DNA of 64,000 nt from Paenibacillus tyrphae (GTDB lineage: Bacteria > Bacillota > Bacilli > Paenibacillales > NBRC-103111). The notes beneath the pieces are model-generated. The model made no database searches and was not told the origin of the DNA. It saw nothing but the letters and a program-made list of their open reading frames with translations. Of this stretch, positions 50,292 through 56,960 are shown one piece after another. Positions within the stretch are counted from its first letter, which is position 1. Every line of letters begins with the position of its first letter. The stretch is from the NCBI RefSeq assembly GCF_000722545.1, contig NZ_JNVM01000022.1, positions 1 to 64,000 of the forward strand, written 5' to 3'. A program made the position numbers and the translations under genes.

Positions 50292-51167
50292 ATGGCTGAT
50301 CTGATCGGCTCGCCTAATTTCAAGGATCGGGTTCGAAAATTAGAGGAAAGCGACAACGCCGTTCCTGAAACATGGGGCCCTATTCATCAAACCCTGATCA
50401 ACAACGATGTGTTTCTTTCGGGACAACTGGCGAACCAGGCGCAAGATATTAACAAAGCCCAATCAACGGCAAATGCCGCTGCTACGGCGGCACAAAATGC
50501 ACAGGTAACGGCCGACGATGCAAAAAATAGAGCTATTAATGCCCAGAGCACGGCGGATTCTGCGAAATCTGCTGCAAAAAATGCTCAATCAACTGCCGAC
50601 CTTGCTCAAGCCATGGCTGTTAACGCTAATGTTGGATTAAACGACTATGTGCAACTTGATGGAAAATCGCTTATGACCGGAACTCTTTCGATCAAGGAAG
50701 GCGGACTTCGTCTTGGAGTTGAGGGACAAGGCACCGGAGTAACACATTTTCGAAATGACGGTACCATGGGAACCGCCACCAACTACTTAACCGAATACGG
50801 CTCCATATGGACTACGTTACAACTCCGATGGAATGGTGCCGAAAGTAGACTTGAGTTCAACAACAATGGTAAATGGATGCCCGTAGGAGGTGGAGGAGGA
50901 TTGAAAAAAGTACAACATGGTGTCACCAGCGTAAACGACGTTTACGCAGGAAATTCAGTTCGGATTGAGCCTGTGAATTTGGACAAGTCCTATATCGTGA
51001 TTTCATATTGTGGCGATCCCGCAGCGACTCAAGCTTCATATCTGGGGGTACCCACTCGCGCGTACTTCCAGGACAATGAACATATCCTTTTGTCCATTAC
51101 AACATTCTCGAACACGTCTGAAACTAGGCGTGTAAGTGTCGCATGGCAAGTAATCGAATTCCAATAG
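50292..51167 (+). CDS. Tail fibre / receptor-binding protein
   Basis: A 291-residue protein. After a short globular start comes an Ala/Asn/Gln heptad-like stretch (about 50 to 120; units such as AQSTAN, AQSTAD) that should form a trimeric coiled coil. A beta-rich distal part follows (DGKSLMTGTLSI, then NKWMP-like turns) and a C-terminal domain that likely meets the host surface. AAGGAGG precedes ATG 50292 by 9 nt. Confidence 0.78.
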   Translation: MADLIGSPNFKDRVRKLEESDNAVPETWGPIHQTLINNDVFLSGQLANQAQDINKAQSTANAAATAAQNAQVTADDAKNRAINAQSTADSAKSAAKNAQSTADLAQAMAVNANVGLNDYVQLDGKSLMTGTLSIKEGGLRLGVEGQGTGVTHFRNDGTMGTATNYLTEYGSIWTTLQLRWNGAESRLEFNNNGKWMPVGGGGGLKKVQHGVTSVNDVYAGNSVRIEPVNLDKSYIVISYCGDPAATQASYLGVPTRAYFQDNEHILLSITTFSNTSETRRVSVAWQVIEFQ

Positions 51168-51179
51168 GAGGGTTTTAAG

Positions 51180-51368
51180 ATGGTATATGCAATGACACAC
51201 CCGGACGGGGTAGTCCATACTGTTTGCCAGTACCCGAACGGTCTTAGTGAAAAAGCTATTGCTGACTATGACGGCCATATTATCGAGGTCGATTCATTTG
51301 ACGAAACATTGATTGGCAAAATTTACGATCCAAAAACAAATCAATTTGTAACTGTACCAAAGGCGTAG
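51180..51368 (+). CDS. Small tail-fibre-associated protein
   Basis: A 62-residue protein with KIYDPKTNQFVTVP near its end, a motif common in small proteins downstream of fibre genes. AGGAGG precedes the ATG. Confidence 0.65.
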   Translation: MVYAMTHPDGVVHTVCQYPNGLSEKAIADYDGHIIEVDSFDETLIGKIYDPKTNQFVTVPKA

Positions 51369-51404
51369 AACATGGAGCCTGAATCGGCAGAAAGGAACAT
51401 TCAA

Positions 51405-51686
51405 ATGGAAATGGATTGGACTAACGTATATAACATGATCGATCCGAAGCTTGTTGTCGTTGTAGTTGCTTGCTGGGTGCTCGGGTATATCTTGAAACAA
51501 ACGCCTTTAGTGCCGGATTGGAGCATTGTCTACATGGTCACGGCAGCCGCTGTATTTTTTGTTTCGCTTCTGATCGGTTTCTCGGCCGTGGCCGTCATGC
51601 AGGGCCTGATGTGCGGTGCCGTCGCGGTCTATGGAAATCAGCTCGTCAAGCAGTTGAAGAAAGCAAACGGAGATGATCAGCAATGA
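51405..51686 (+). CDS. Holin (SPP1-like family candidate)
   Basis: A 93-residue membrane protein with two or three hydrophobic segments (LVVVVVACWVLGYIL; IVYMVTAAAVFFVSLLIGF) and a polar C terminus, just ahead of the endolysin gene and overlapping it by 4 bp. ATG 51405 follows AAAGGAA by 7 nt. Confidence 0.8.
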   Translation: MEMDWTNVYNMIDPKLVVVVVACWVLGYILKQTPLVPDWSIVYMVTAAAVFFVSLLIGFSAVAVMQGLMCGAVAVYGNQLVKQLKKANGDDQQ

Positions 51687-52354
51687 AACGTGAGGATTTC
51701 ATCGCCATCGTTGCCCCGGTTGCGGTGAAGCTGCGGAGGGAAGGTTCGCCGATCTTCCCTTCCGTTCGCATCGCCCAGGCTATGCTTGAGACTGGATGCG
51801 TTATTCATGAATGGAACAACCTCGTCGGTTATAAAGTCGGCAGCGGTCGGCCGAACGAGTTCTGGAAGGGAAAGTCGGTAAGCACCAAGACATGGGAGGT
51901 TTACAACAACGTGCGGGTTGATGGTGTACAGGCTCATTGGAGAGCTTACGAGTGCATCGAGGACTGCTTCCGCGATCAGGACCTGCTTTTCGATTGGAGT
52001 CGGTATGATCGTGTACGAAGAGCCCAGACGCCCCAGGAGCAAACAGAAATGCTGCGTGTCTGCGGCTATGCAACCGACCCGGATTATACACGAAAGTTGA
52101 ACAACCTGATCGCGAGTTACTATCTCGAACAATACGACAAGGAGGCTACGGAGCCAATGCTAAATGCAGGGGTAGCCGACACGATAATCGATACATGGAT
52201 GAGTCCGGCATGGGAGGAGATGGACGCCAAACGGCAGGAGGCAGAACAGGCCGGAGACGGCAACGCGGCCGCAGCGTATGAAGAGCAGGCCGATTACATT
52301 CATTGGCTGGCGAATGAGCTGCGGAAAGCTTCGGGGCAACAAATTGAGGTTTAA
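51683..52354 (+). CDS. Endolysin, glucosaminidase domain
   Basis: A 223-residue peptidoglycan hydrolase with a LytD/FlgJ-type glucosaminidase domain: SVRIAQAMLETGC near residue 29 with the catalytic Glu, then NNLVGYKVGS. The C-terminal 55 residues are helical and charged and may aid wall binding. It has no signal peptide, so it depends on the adjacent holin. It is the last lytic gene. Confidence 0.85.
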   Translation: MKREDFIAIVAPVAVKLRREGSPIFPSVRIAQAMLETGCVIHEWNNLVGYKVGSGRPNEFWKGKSVSTKTWEVYNNVRVDGVQAHWRAYECIEDCFRDQDLLFDWSRYDRVRRAQTPQEQTEMLRVCGYATDPDYTRKLNNLIASYYLEQYDKEATEPMLNAGVADTIIDTWMSPAWEEMDAKRQEAEQAGDGNAAAAYEEQADYIHWLANELRKASGQQIEV

Positions 52355-52480
52355 CAAAATCAGCATGCAACCTTTATGATGTAGGCGCCCGGACCTGACC
52401 AGATCGGGCGTACCAGGCTTGCTGCTCCGGATCGGAACACGGCGGACGCACCACCAATTCGCAGAGGCAACAAATAAAGA

Positions 52481-52520
52481 ACGGCCCTTGCTGCAAGAAT
52501 GCGAACAAGAGCCGTTTTTT
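52481..52520 (+). terminator. Late operon terminator
   Basis: ACGGC-CTTG pairs with CAAG-GCCGT and runs into six T. The 323-bp gap 52355 to 52677 also has a CGCCCG/CGGGCG hairpin (52389 to 52409 area) and a TATAAT at 52612 that may serve the next gene. No other gene was seen there. Confidence 0.8.
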
Positions 52521-52677
52521 CCATTGTTCCATGAAATTAAAATCACCGCTCAAGGCGGAAAATCAAGAAAGAAGGAACTTCCACATACTAGAAATCATAC
52601 ATTGAATTTATTATAATTAATAAATAGAAACATTTTACGGTAACGAAATCTGACAACCTTAAAAAGGGGGGGAGTTT

Positions 52678-52905
52678 GTGAAACGTAAAATTCATGAAAC
52701 TCAACAAGTTCCATCTACACAGGAGATGACACAAGGCGGCGTGGACGAACAGTTATTAGAACTCCAAAGAATAGAAGGCAATGGTCCGCCTAAAAAAGTC
52801 GTTTGGAACAACTTACCGAAACCAATTAGAATCTTCGGATATTTTATAGTGATTTGCATGTTCTTCATGATTATTGTTGGAATTGTCATGACCATATTCA
52901 AATAA
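52678..52905 (+). CDS. Small single-pass membrane protein (accessory)
   Basis: A 75-residue protein starting at GTG after GGGGGGGAG. A polar N-terminal half precedes one membrane helix (IFGYFIVICMFFMIIVGIV) at the C terminus. It lies beyond the late terminator and has its own terminator, so it is likely expressed in the lysogen. Function unknown; superinfection exclusion is one possibility. Confidence 0.65.
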   Translation: MKRKIHETQQVPSTQEMTQGGVDEQLLELQRIEGNGPPKKVVWNNLPKPIRIFGYFIVICMFFMIIVGIVMTIFK

Positions 52906-52906
52906 G

Positions 52907-52939
52907 AAAGGCACCTTTATCTATGATAAAGGTGCCTTT
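52907..52939. terminator. Bidirectional terminator
   Basis: AAAGGCACCTTTATC pairs perfectly with GATAAAGGTGCCTTT between convergent genes. Confidence 0.85.
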
Positions 52940-52943
52940 CAAC

Positions 52944-53615
52944 CTATTCGTTTAAAAGAGTCTTTGCATCCAATGATTTAACTTTATTACCAAGCGATGA
53001 TTTGTATAGCCCTTTTCTATACTCTCTGTATTTTTCACCGAATTTGTTCAGATCCTCATCTACCGAGAGAACGCCATCTTTTTGAAGCTTAAGCAAAAGA
53101 TTCGCTTGTGTCAGTTGTTCCTGATAAAGTTTTGGTGCGTAGCTCTTCCAATACTCTTCTTCGGAAAGTCCTGTAAGTGCAATTACTCTTTTTTGGAAGT
53201 CTTGAACATCTTTATTTTGTTTTTCCAAAATATCCTTCACTCTGAAAGCTTCTTTTTTCCCGTCTTCTATGGTTGCTTCAACATTTAATTCTTTGGCTTT
53301 TTGCAAAAGTAATTTTTCGGTAACTAGTTCTTCTAAAAGATCGCCCTCCTTGAGACTAAGGCTGGGATTGTTTGATAAACTCATTTCAAACTCTTTATTC
53401 GCTTTGAAATCCAATAACTCTTTTTTCGATACATAGTCGTTTCCAACTTGCACCAGTTTTTCGTTTGCATATGCTTTGTTTTTAGTTAAATTGGTTTCAA
53501 CTTTGGAGAATGGTTCTGAAAACTTATCACTGGCGAAAACCGACAGCGAAGAAACTGCCGCTGAAACACAAACGACTGCAACGAGCAACGTCATTTTTGA
53601 TTTTTTTAAAATCAT
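52944..53615 (-). CDS. Secreted SurA/PrsA-like N-domain protein
   Basis: A 223-residue exported protein: Lys-rich start, hydrophobic stretch and ASVFAS-type cleavage region near 29. The mature part matches the helical SurA N-terminal chaperone domain (VGNDYVSKKELLDFKANKEF; LEELVTEKLLLQKAKELNV). There is no parvulin PPIase domain and no lipobox. GGAGGAGG precedes the ATG. It is the second gene of a two-gene minus-strand operon, 18 bp after a secreted protein gene, so it may help fold or export that product. Confidence 0.78.
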   Translation of the reverse strand: MILKKSKMTLLVAVVCVSAAVSSLSVFASDKFSEPFSKVETNLTKNKAYANEKLVQVGNDYVSKKELLDFKANKEFEMSLSNNPSLSLKEGDLLEELVTEKLLLQKAKELNVEATIEDGKKEAFRVKDILEKQNKDVQDFQKRVIALTGLSEEEYWKSYAPKLYQEQLTQANLLLKLQKDGVLSVDEDLNKFGEKYREYRKGLYKSSLGNKVKSLDAKTLLNE

Positions 53616-53633
53616 ATTAATTCCTCCTCCATT

Positions 53634-54131
53634 TTACCAAGTAAAGTCGACTTGGGCAGTATTGTTTAACTGATATCCACCGGAATTCACGAAAAATACC
53701 GCCGTTCCATTGCTTGCTCCAGAACTTAAATTAAAAGTACGCTGAGAATCGTTATACTTTCCTACTACACGGTAACTAGGACTAGACCAGTATGTTCCGT
53801 CATTGGGGAGCGATTGACCTGTTCCACGTATGTTTAGTTGTCCAACATTCAATGATGCATTAGGAAAAGACCCCCAGTACTGAGAAAGAGTTTCAGCTAT
53901 CAAATCTTCACGATACATTGTAATAAAATCTTGCCCACTTACTTGCTCAGAATTGATTAAAACCCGCGCAGTTAATGATACAGGCGTATAAACAGATCCC
54001 TGAGTTGAAACTCTCCAGCAGTTAAGCAAATTCGTGTTTTCATATTTCGTTGCAGCAGCGCTGGCGATCCCGGAAGAGAAGGAACAAACTAAAGCAGCGG
54101 ACAAAATAGCAGATAAAATTTTCTTTTTCAA
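53634..54131 (-). CDS. Secreted phage-encoded protein of unknown function
   Basis: A 165-residue protein with a clear signal peptide (MKKKILSAILSAALVCSFSS, cleavage after ASAAA near 28). The mature part is beta-rich, polar and rich in Ser, Asn and aromatic residues, ending VDFTW. TTG 54131 follows GGAGG by 7 nt. Nothing recognised. It is divergent from the HTH-TPR receptor gene and is followed by a SurA-like secreted protein. Confidence 0.7.
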   Translation of the reverse strand: MKKKILSAILSAALVCSFSSGIASAAATKYENTNLLNCWRVSTQGSVYTPVSLTARVLINSEQVSGQDFITMYREDLIAETLSQYWGSFPNASLNVGQLNIRGTGQSLPNDGTYWSSPSYRVVGKYNDSQRTFNLSSGASNGTAVFFVNSGGYQLNNTAQVDFTW

Positions 54132-54418
54132 GATACTACCTCCATTTTAAAAATTTGTAATGTTTCGAATATATTGACGCATGCTGTGTTAGAAAAGTTG
54201 CATATAAATCCCTCCCAACTGGGTAATTTTGAACAATGGTCGGCCGACTGGCTTGTTCAAACATAATTTATCACAATAACACAATATTTGGGATAGGAAT
54301 GGATGTCTATTTTTTATCCCCTTGATTCCCCTCGATTACTTCATATAAGCAAAGTGCTTACATTAATTACCACTAAATCATTGAATTTTGTGAATATTTG
54401 TCGAATAAATATATTTAA

Positions 54419-54431
54419 TGTAATAATTACA
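54419..54431. promoter_or_regulatory. Palindrome TGTAATAATTACA upstream of the receptor gene
   Basis: A perfect 13-bp dyad (TGTAAT-A-ATTACA) in the 390-bp AT-rich divergent region 54132 to 54521, about 25 bp ahead of the receptor -35 region. It could be an operator for the receptor. No gene was seen in this region. Confidence 0.45.
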
Positions 54432-54454
54432 TGTATATTGTAAAAAATTAAAAT

Positions 54455-54483
54455 TTGTGGGTCGAAACTTAATTTGCTATAAT
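54455..54483 (+). promoter_or_regulatory. Extended -10 promoter of the receptor-peptide operon
   Basis: TGCTATAAT (54475 to 54483) is an extended -10. TTGTGG lies 17 nt upstream as a partial -35. The receptor start is 38 bp downstream. Confidence 0.6.
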
Positions 54484-54521
54484 TACCCATGTAAAATTTA
54501 GTCAAAAGGAAGGTATGTGCC

Positions 54522-55799
54522 ATGGTGGATATTAAGTGTGAAAATAAAACCATCTCAGATATCATCTTCCAACTTAGAAAAGAGAAAAATTTGACATATG
54601 CTAATCTTGAGGAATTTACAGGTGTAAGTCTCCCTACGATACATAAAATTGAATCAGGGGTGACAAAACGTCCTGAATTTAAAACAGTGAAAGCAATCGC
54701 TACGGCTTTTCCCGATTTTTATAAAGAGATCATGGAGTGCTACATAACGATAGAAAATCGAATTGATACCTTATATGAAGTTCTACAAGATGTGGTGTCA
54801 TATGAGGAGCATATTTCACTGGTTCCTAAAGTGGCATTACGGTTACTTGAAAACCCTAATTGCGAAACGGAAGAGTCTTTAAAACGGCTTTATGATTTTA
54901 CTGAAAGGGTGGATGATCCTAGTCTAAGATTAGAGATATATAAATTAATTGTTAGGTATTCGAGACAGCACGGCACTACTACCTTCGTTGCGAAAGGCTT
55001 ATTGCAGAAATATCTGATAGAAAGATCAGACTTAAAGCGTCTTGAACAAACGTTTCAATCTGGCTTGGAAATTATACATTATACTGATTTTTTATCTGAT
55101 GAAGAAAAGGTAACATATTTTTTTAGAATCGGATTGCACGCTCATAATACGAAAAAATACAGGGAGTGCATTGAGTTTTGTGGGAATGGGATGGTGCTTG
55201 AAAAAAATGAATCAGAATTAAAGGCAAGAGCGCATCTGTCCATGATAAATTCTTATTCGGCTCTGAAAAACTATGATAAGGTTGAAGAGTTATTAGACGT
55301 TTTTGAAAAATACGAGTATGACTTTGTTAACGAAGCTGCTAAGCATACACGGGCAATAACAAAAGCAAGAAAAGGTGAATATGAAATTGCAGTCCCCTTA
55401 CTTGAAGAGAATCTTAGGATGTTTAGCCCGCAGTCTCGTTTATATATAGTAGACGAACTTTTTGAGATTTACTTAAAGATAGATAATTTGGATGCTTGTT
55501 CGAAACTTTTAGAAAGAGAGAATGAAATAATGAATACATATCCTGATGACCCTAATGTTTGCAGAGCGAAAGGGAAGTATTATCGACACAAAGGACATTA
55601 TCAGTTAACTATTGGTGTAATTGATGAGGGAGTGAAGAGTTACGCCAGTAGTCTACAATATTTGAATAAGATTAATGCTTTTGAAGAAAAGGATGCTTGC
55701 ATGCGTGAGTTTTTTTATTGTTTAACCAAAAATTCAATAATCCTTAATAAAGAGCTTATGGATATAATTTATATTATGGCATATAATGTAAATGATTAA
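54522..55799 (+). CDS. HTH-TPR quorum-sensing receptor (RRNPP family, arbitrium-like)
   Basis: A 425-residue predicted peptide-responsive regulator. An N-terminal XRE-type helix-turn-helix (about 8 to 65; LTYANLEEFTG, SLPTIHKIESG) is followed by about 350 residues of paired helices in TPR fashion (YFFRIGLHAHNTKKYRECIEF; ARAHLSMINSYSALKNYDKV). This is the build of PlcR, NprR and AimR. It has its own promoter, and AAAGGAAGG lies 8 nt before the ATG. A small exported-peptide gene follows 21 bp downstream and a strong terminator ends the unit. By analogy, imported peptide should change its DNA binding and so a lysis/lysogeny or lysogenic-gene decision. Target sites are unknown. Confidence 0.85.
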   Translation: MVDIKCENKTISDIIFQLRKEKNLTYANLEEFTGVSLPTIHKIESGVTKRPEFKTVKAIATAFPDFYKEIMECYITIENRIDTLYEVLQDVVSYEEHISLVPKVALRLLENPNCETEESLKRLYDFTERVDDPSLRLEIYKLIVRYSRQHGTTTFVAKGLLQKYLIERSDLKRLEQTFQSGLEIIHYTDFLSDEEKVTYFFRIGLHAHNTKKYRECIEFCGNGMVLEKNESELKARAHLSMINSYSALKNYDKVEELLDVFEKYEYDFVNEAAKHTRAITKARKGEYEIAVPLLEENLRMFSPQSRLYIVDELFEIYLKIDNLDACSKLLERENEIMNTYPDDPNVCRAKGKYYRHKGHYQLTIGVIDEGVKSYASSLQYLNKINAFEEKDACMREFFYCLTKNSIILNKELMDIIYIMAYNVND

Positions 55800-55820
55800 G
55801 CGTCAAGGAGGGAAAGGATT

Positions 55821-55952
55821 ATGAAGAAAGCAATTCTTTTTTCCATTGTTCTGTTTTTATCTTTGAGCGGCAGCTTTTACAATACCCCAACTTACCCCAT
55901 AGAAAAGCAAACTCAAATTATGATGTATAGTGATGCAAATCCGGGACATTAA
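55821..55952 (+). CDS. Exported signalling propeptide paired with the HTH-TPR receptor
   Basis: A 43-codon gene. AAGGAGGG lies 8 nt before the ATG. The product has a Sec-type signal (MKKAILFSIVLFLSLSGSF), a short polar spacer and a C terminus ...YSDANPGH. This is the layout of Phr, NprX and AimP precursors, whose last 5 to 8 residues are released outside and re-imported by Opp; SDANPGH or DANPGH is the likely mature form. It sits 21 bp after the receptor stop and is closed by a terminator. Confidence 0.8.
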   Translation: MKKAILFSIVLFLSLSGSFYNTPTYPIEKQTQIMMYSDANPGH

Positions 55953-55991
55953 TTTCCCCAGAGCGATACTTATAAATTGCTATAAAAATGA

Positions 55992-56017
55992 ACAGGCGCA
56001 GATGCCTGTTTTTTTTT
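55992..56017 (+). terminator. Terminator of the receptor-peptide operon
   Basis: ACAGGC pairs with GCCTGT around 6 nt and is followed by eight or more T. Confidence 0.9.
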
Positions 56018-56114
56018 GTTTCTAACTACAAATTTATCATGTTTTAGAATTTTATAGAAAACTCGAAAAATTAATTACAATGATGCTATGAAACCTTTTT
56101 AGGGGGGAGGAAAG

Positions 56115-56318
56115 GTGACCATCCTATATGAAGTTTCCGAAACGGAAAGCCTTAGTGACGAAGTCATTCAAGATGAAATGAAGACCATTCTAAGACAAAT
56201 GGAAGAAGCTATACAACAAGGAAAGAGTTTGACTTGTGAACATATCGTTCGGTTAAGTCAAGAGTTGGATAAGTACATTTTAATCGCTCAGACCAGGAAA
56301 ATGAGGTGTATAAGTTAG
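56115..56318 (+). CDS. Spo0E-like aspartyl-phosphate phosphatase
   Basis: A 67-residue two-helix protein with the Spo0E family signature SQELDKYI near residue 48. Spo0E proteins dephosphorylate Spo0A~P and so hold back sporulation. GTG 56115 follows AGGGGGGAGG closely. It lies inside the prophage between the signalling pair and the AbrB-like gene. Activity on the host Spo0A is inferred from family membership only. Confidence 0.82.
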   Translation: MTILYEVSETESLSDEVIQDEMKTILRQMEEAIQQGKSLTCEHIVRLSQELDKYILIAQTRKMRCIS

Positions 56319-56376
56319 AGCCGTTTGGTACGACATTTAATTGATTAATAGGAAATTTTCATTTTGAGGTGTGTTG

Positions 56377-56847
56377 ATGGAAGAGGGCAGAGTAACCGGA
56401 ATTGTTAGGGCGATAGACGGCTTAGGGAGAATTGTGCTTCCCACGGAGTATAGGAACGTGTTGAATCTTCATCCCCATGATAAATTGGAATATTTCGGAG
56501 ATGATAAGAGAAAGGCAATTATGGTTTATAGATATCAAACAAAAGAATGTTTGTTTTGCTCAAGTGAGAAAAAAACCATATACTTCAAAAAATTTTATAT
56601 TTGTATGTCCTGCATTCAAAGCCTTCCGGAGCTTCAGATTTTTTTTGAGCGGGTAGAACGTCAACGGGGCGACGAGAAACATGTCACCGGGACAAAAAAG
56701 AAAAGAATCACCAAAAGGAGGAAGGAAGCCTTAGATCGTCTCCATCAAGTGATGAAGGAAAACCCCGGAGCTTCACAGAAAGAAATAGCCGAAATCTTAG
56801 GTGTTTCACAATCATGGATTAGTCAAATAATTAGGAATCGCCTATAG
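56377..56847 (+). CDS. AbrB-like transition-state regulator with zinc motif and extra C-terminal HTH
   Basis: A 156-residue protein. Residues 5 to 50 form a SpoVT/AbrB swapped-hairpin DNA-binding domain (GIVRAIDGLGRIVLPTEYR). Two Cys pairs (CLFC, CMSC, about 59 to 80) form a likely zinc site as in clostridial AbrB relatives. A Lys/Arg-rich linker leads to a C-terminal helix-turn-helix (ASQKEIAEILGVSQSWISQI). ATG 56377 follows GAGGTG. It is the last phage gene before the right end. It may control phage genes, host transition-state genes or both. Confidence 0.82.
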   Translation: MEEGRVTGIVRAIDGLGRIVLPTEYRNVLNLHPHDKLEYFGDDKRKAIMVYRYQTKECLFCSSEKKTIYFKKFYICMSCIQSLPELQIFFERVERQRGDEKHVTGTKKKRITKRRKEALDRLHQVMKENPGASQKEIAEILGVSQSWISQIIRNRL

Positions 56848-56872
56848 ATGGGTCGGTTGCTAAACACCATAT

Positions 56873-56905
56873 AAAAGGAGTCCTGATCTGTCAGGAGCTC
56901 CTTTT
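56873..56905. terminator. Terminator at the prophage right end
   Basis: AAAAGGAG-TCCTGA pairs with TCAGGA-CTCCTTTT (one bulge), followed by ATTTT. It can end the AbrB-like transcript and, in the other direction, the truncated thiC transcript. Confidence 0.85.
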
Positions 56906-56955
56906 ATTTTCTCAAAAATGATGAGATTTTTTCGCAAATTTAATGCGACGCCACA

Positions 56956-56960
56956 CCCGC
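56956..56960. repeat. Right 5-bp target site duplication CCCGC
   Basis: Second copy of the repeat at 22242 to 22246, directly after the phage terminus CCACA. Confidence 0.95.

Larger units (their letters stand above)
22247..56955. mobile_element. Complete-looking Mu-like transposable prophage (34.7 kb) inserted in thiC
   Basis: Both ends are defined by sequence: TGTGGGGTATC on the left and, in inverted orientation, TGTGGCGTCGC on the right, flanked by the 5-bp repeat CCCGC. The content follows the Mu plan: repressor, Ner-like gene, MuA, MuB, GemA, Mor, gp26/gp27-like genes, terminase, portal, protease/scaffold, capsid, contractile tail (sheath, tube, chaperones, tape measure, baseplate gp46 to gp48, fibres). 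Holin and endolysin come after the tail genes as in many Gram-positive phages. Regulatory and accessory genes fill the right end. No broken phage gene was noticed. Confidence 0.95.
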
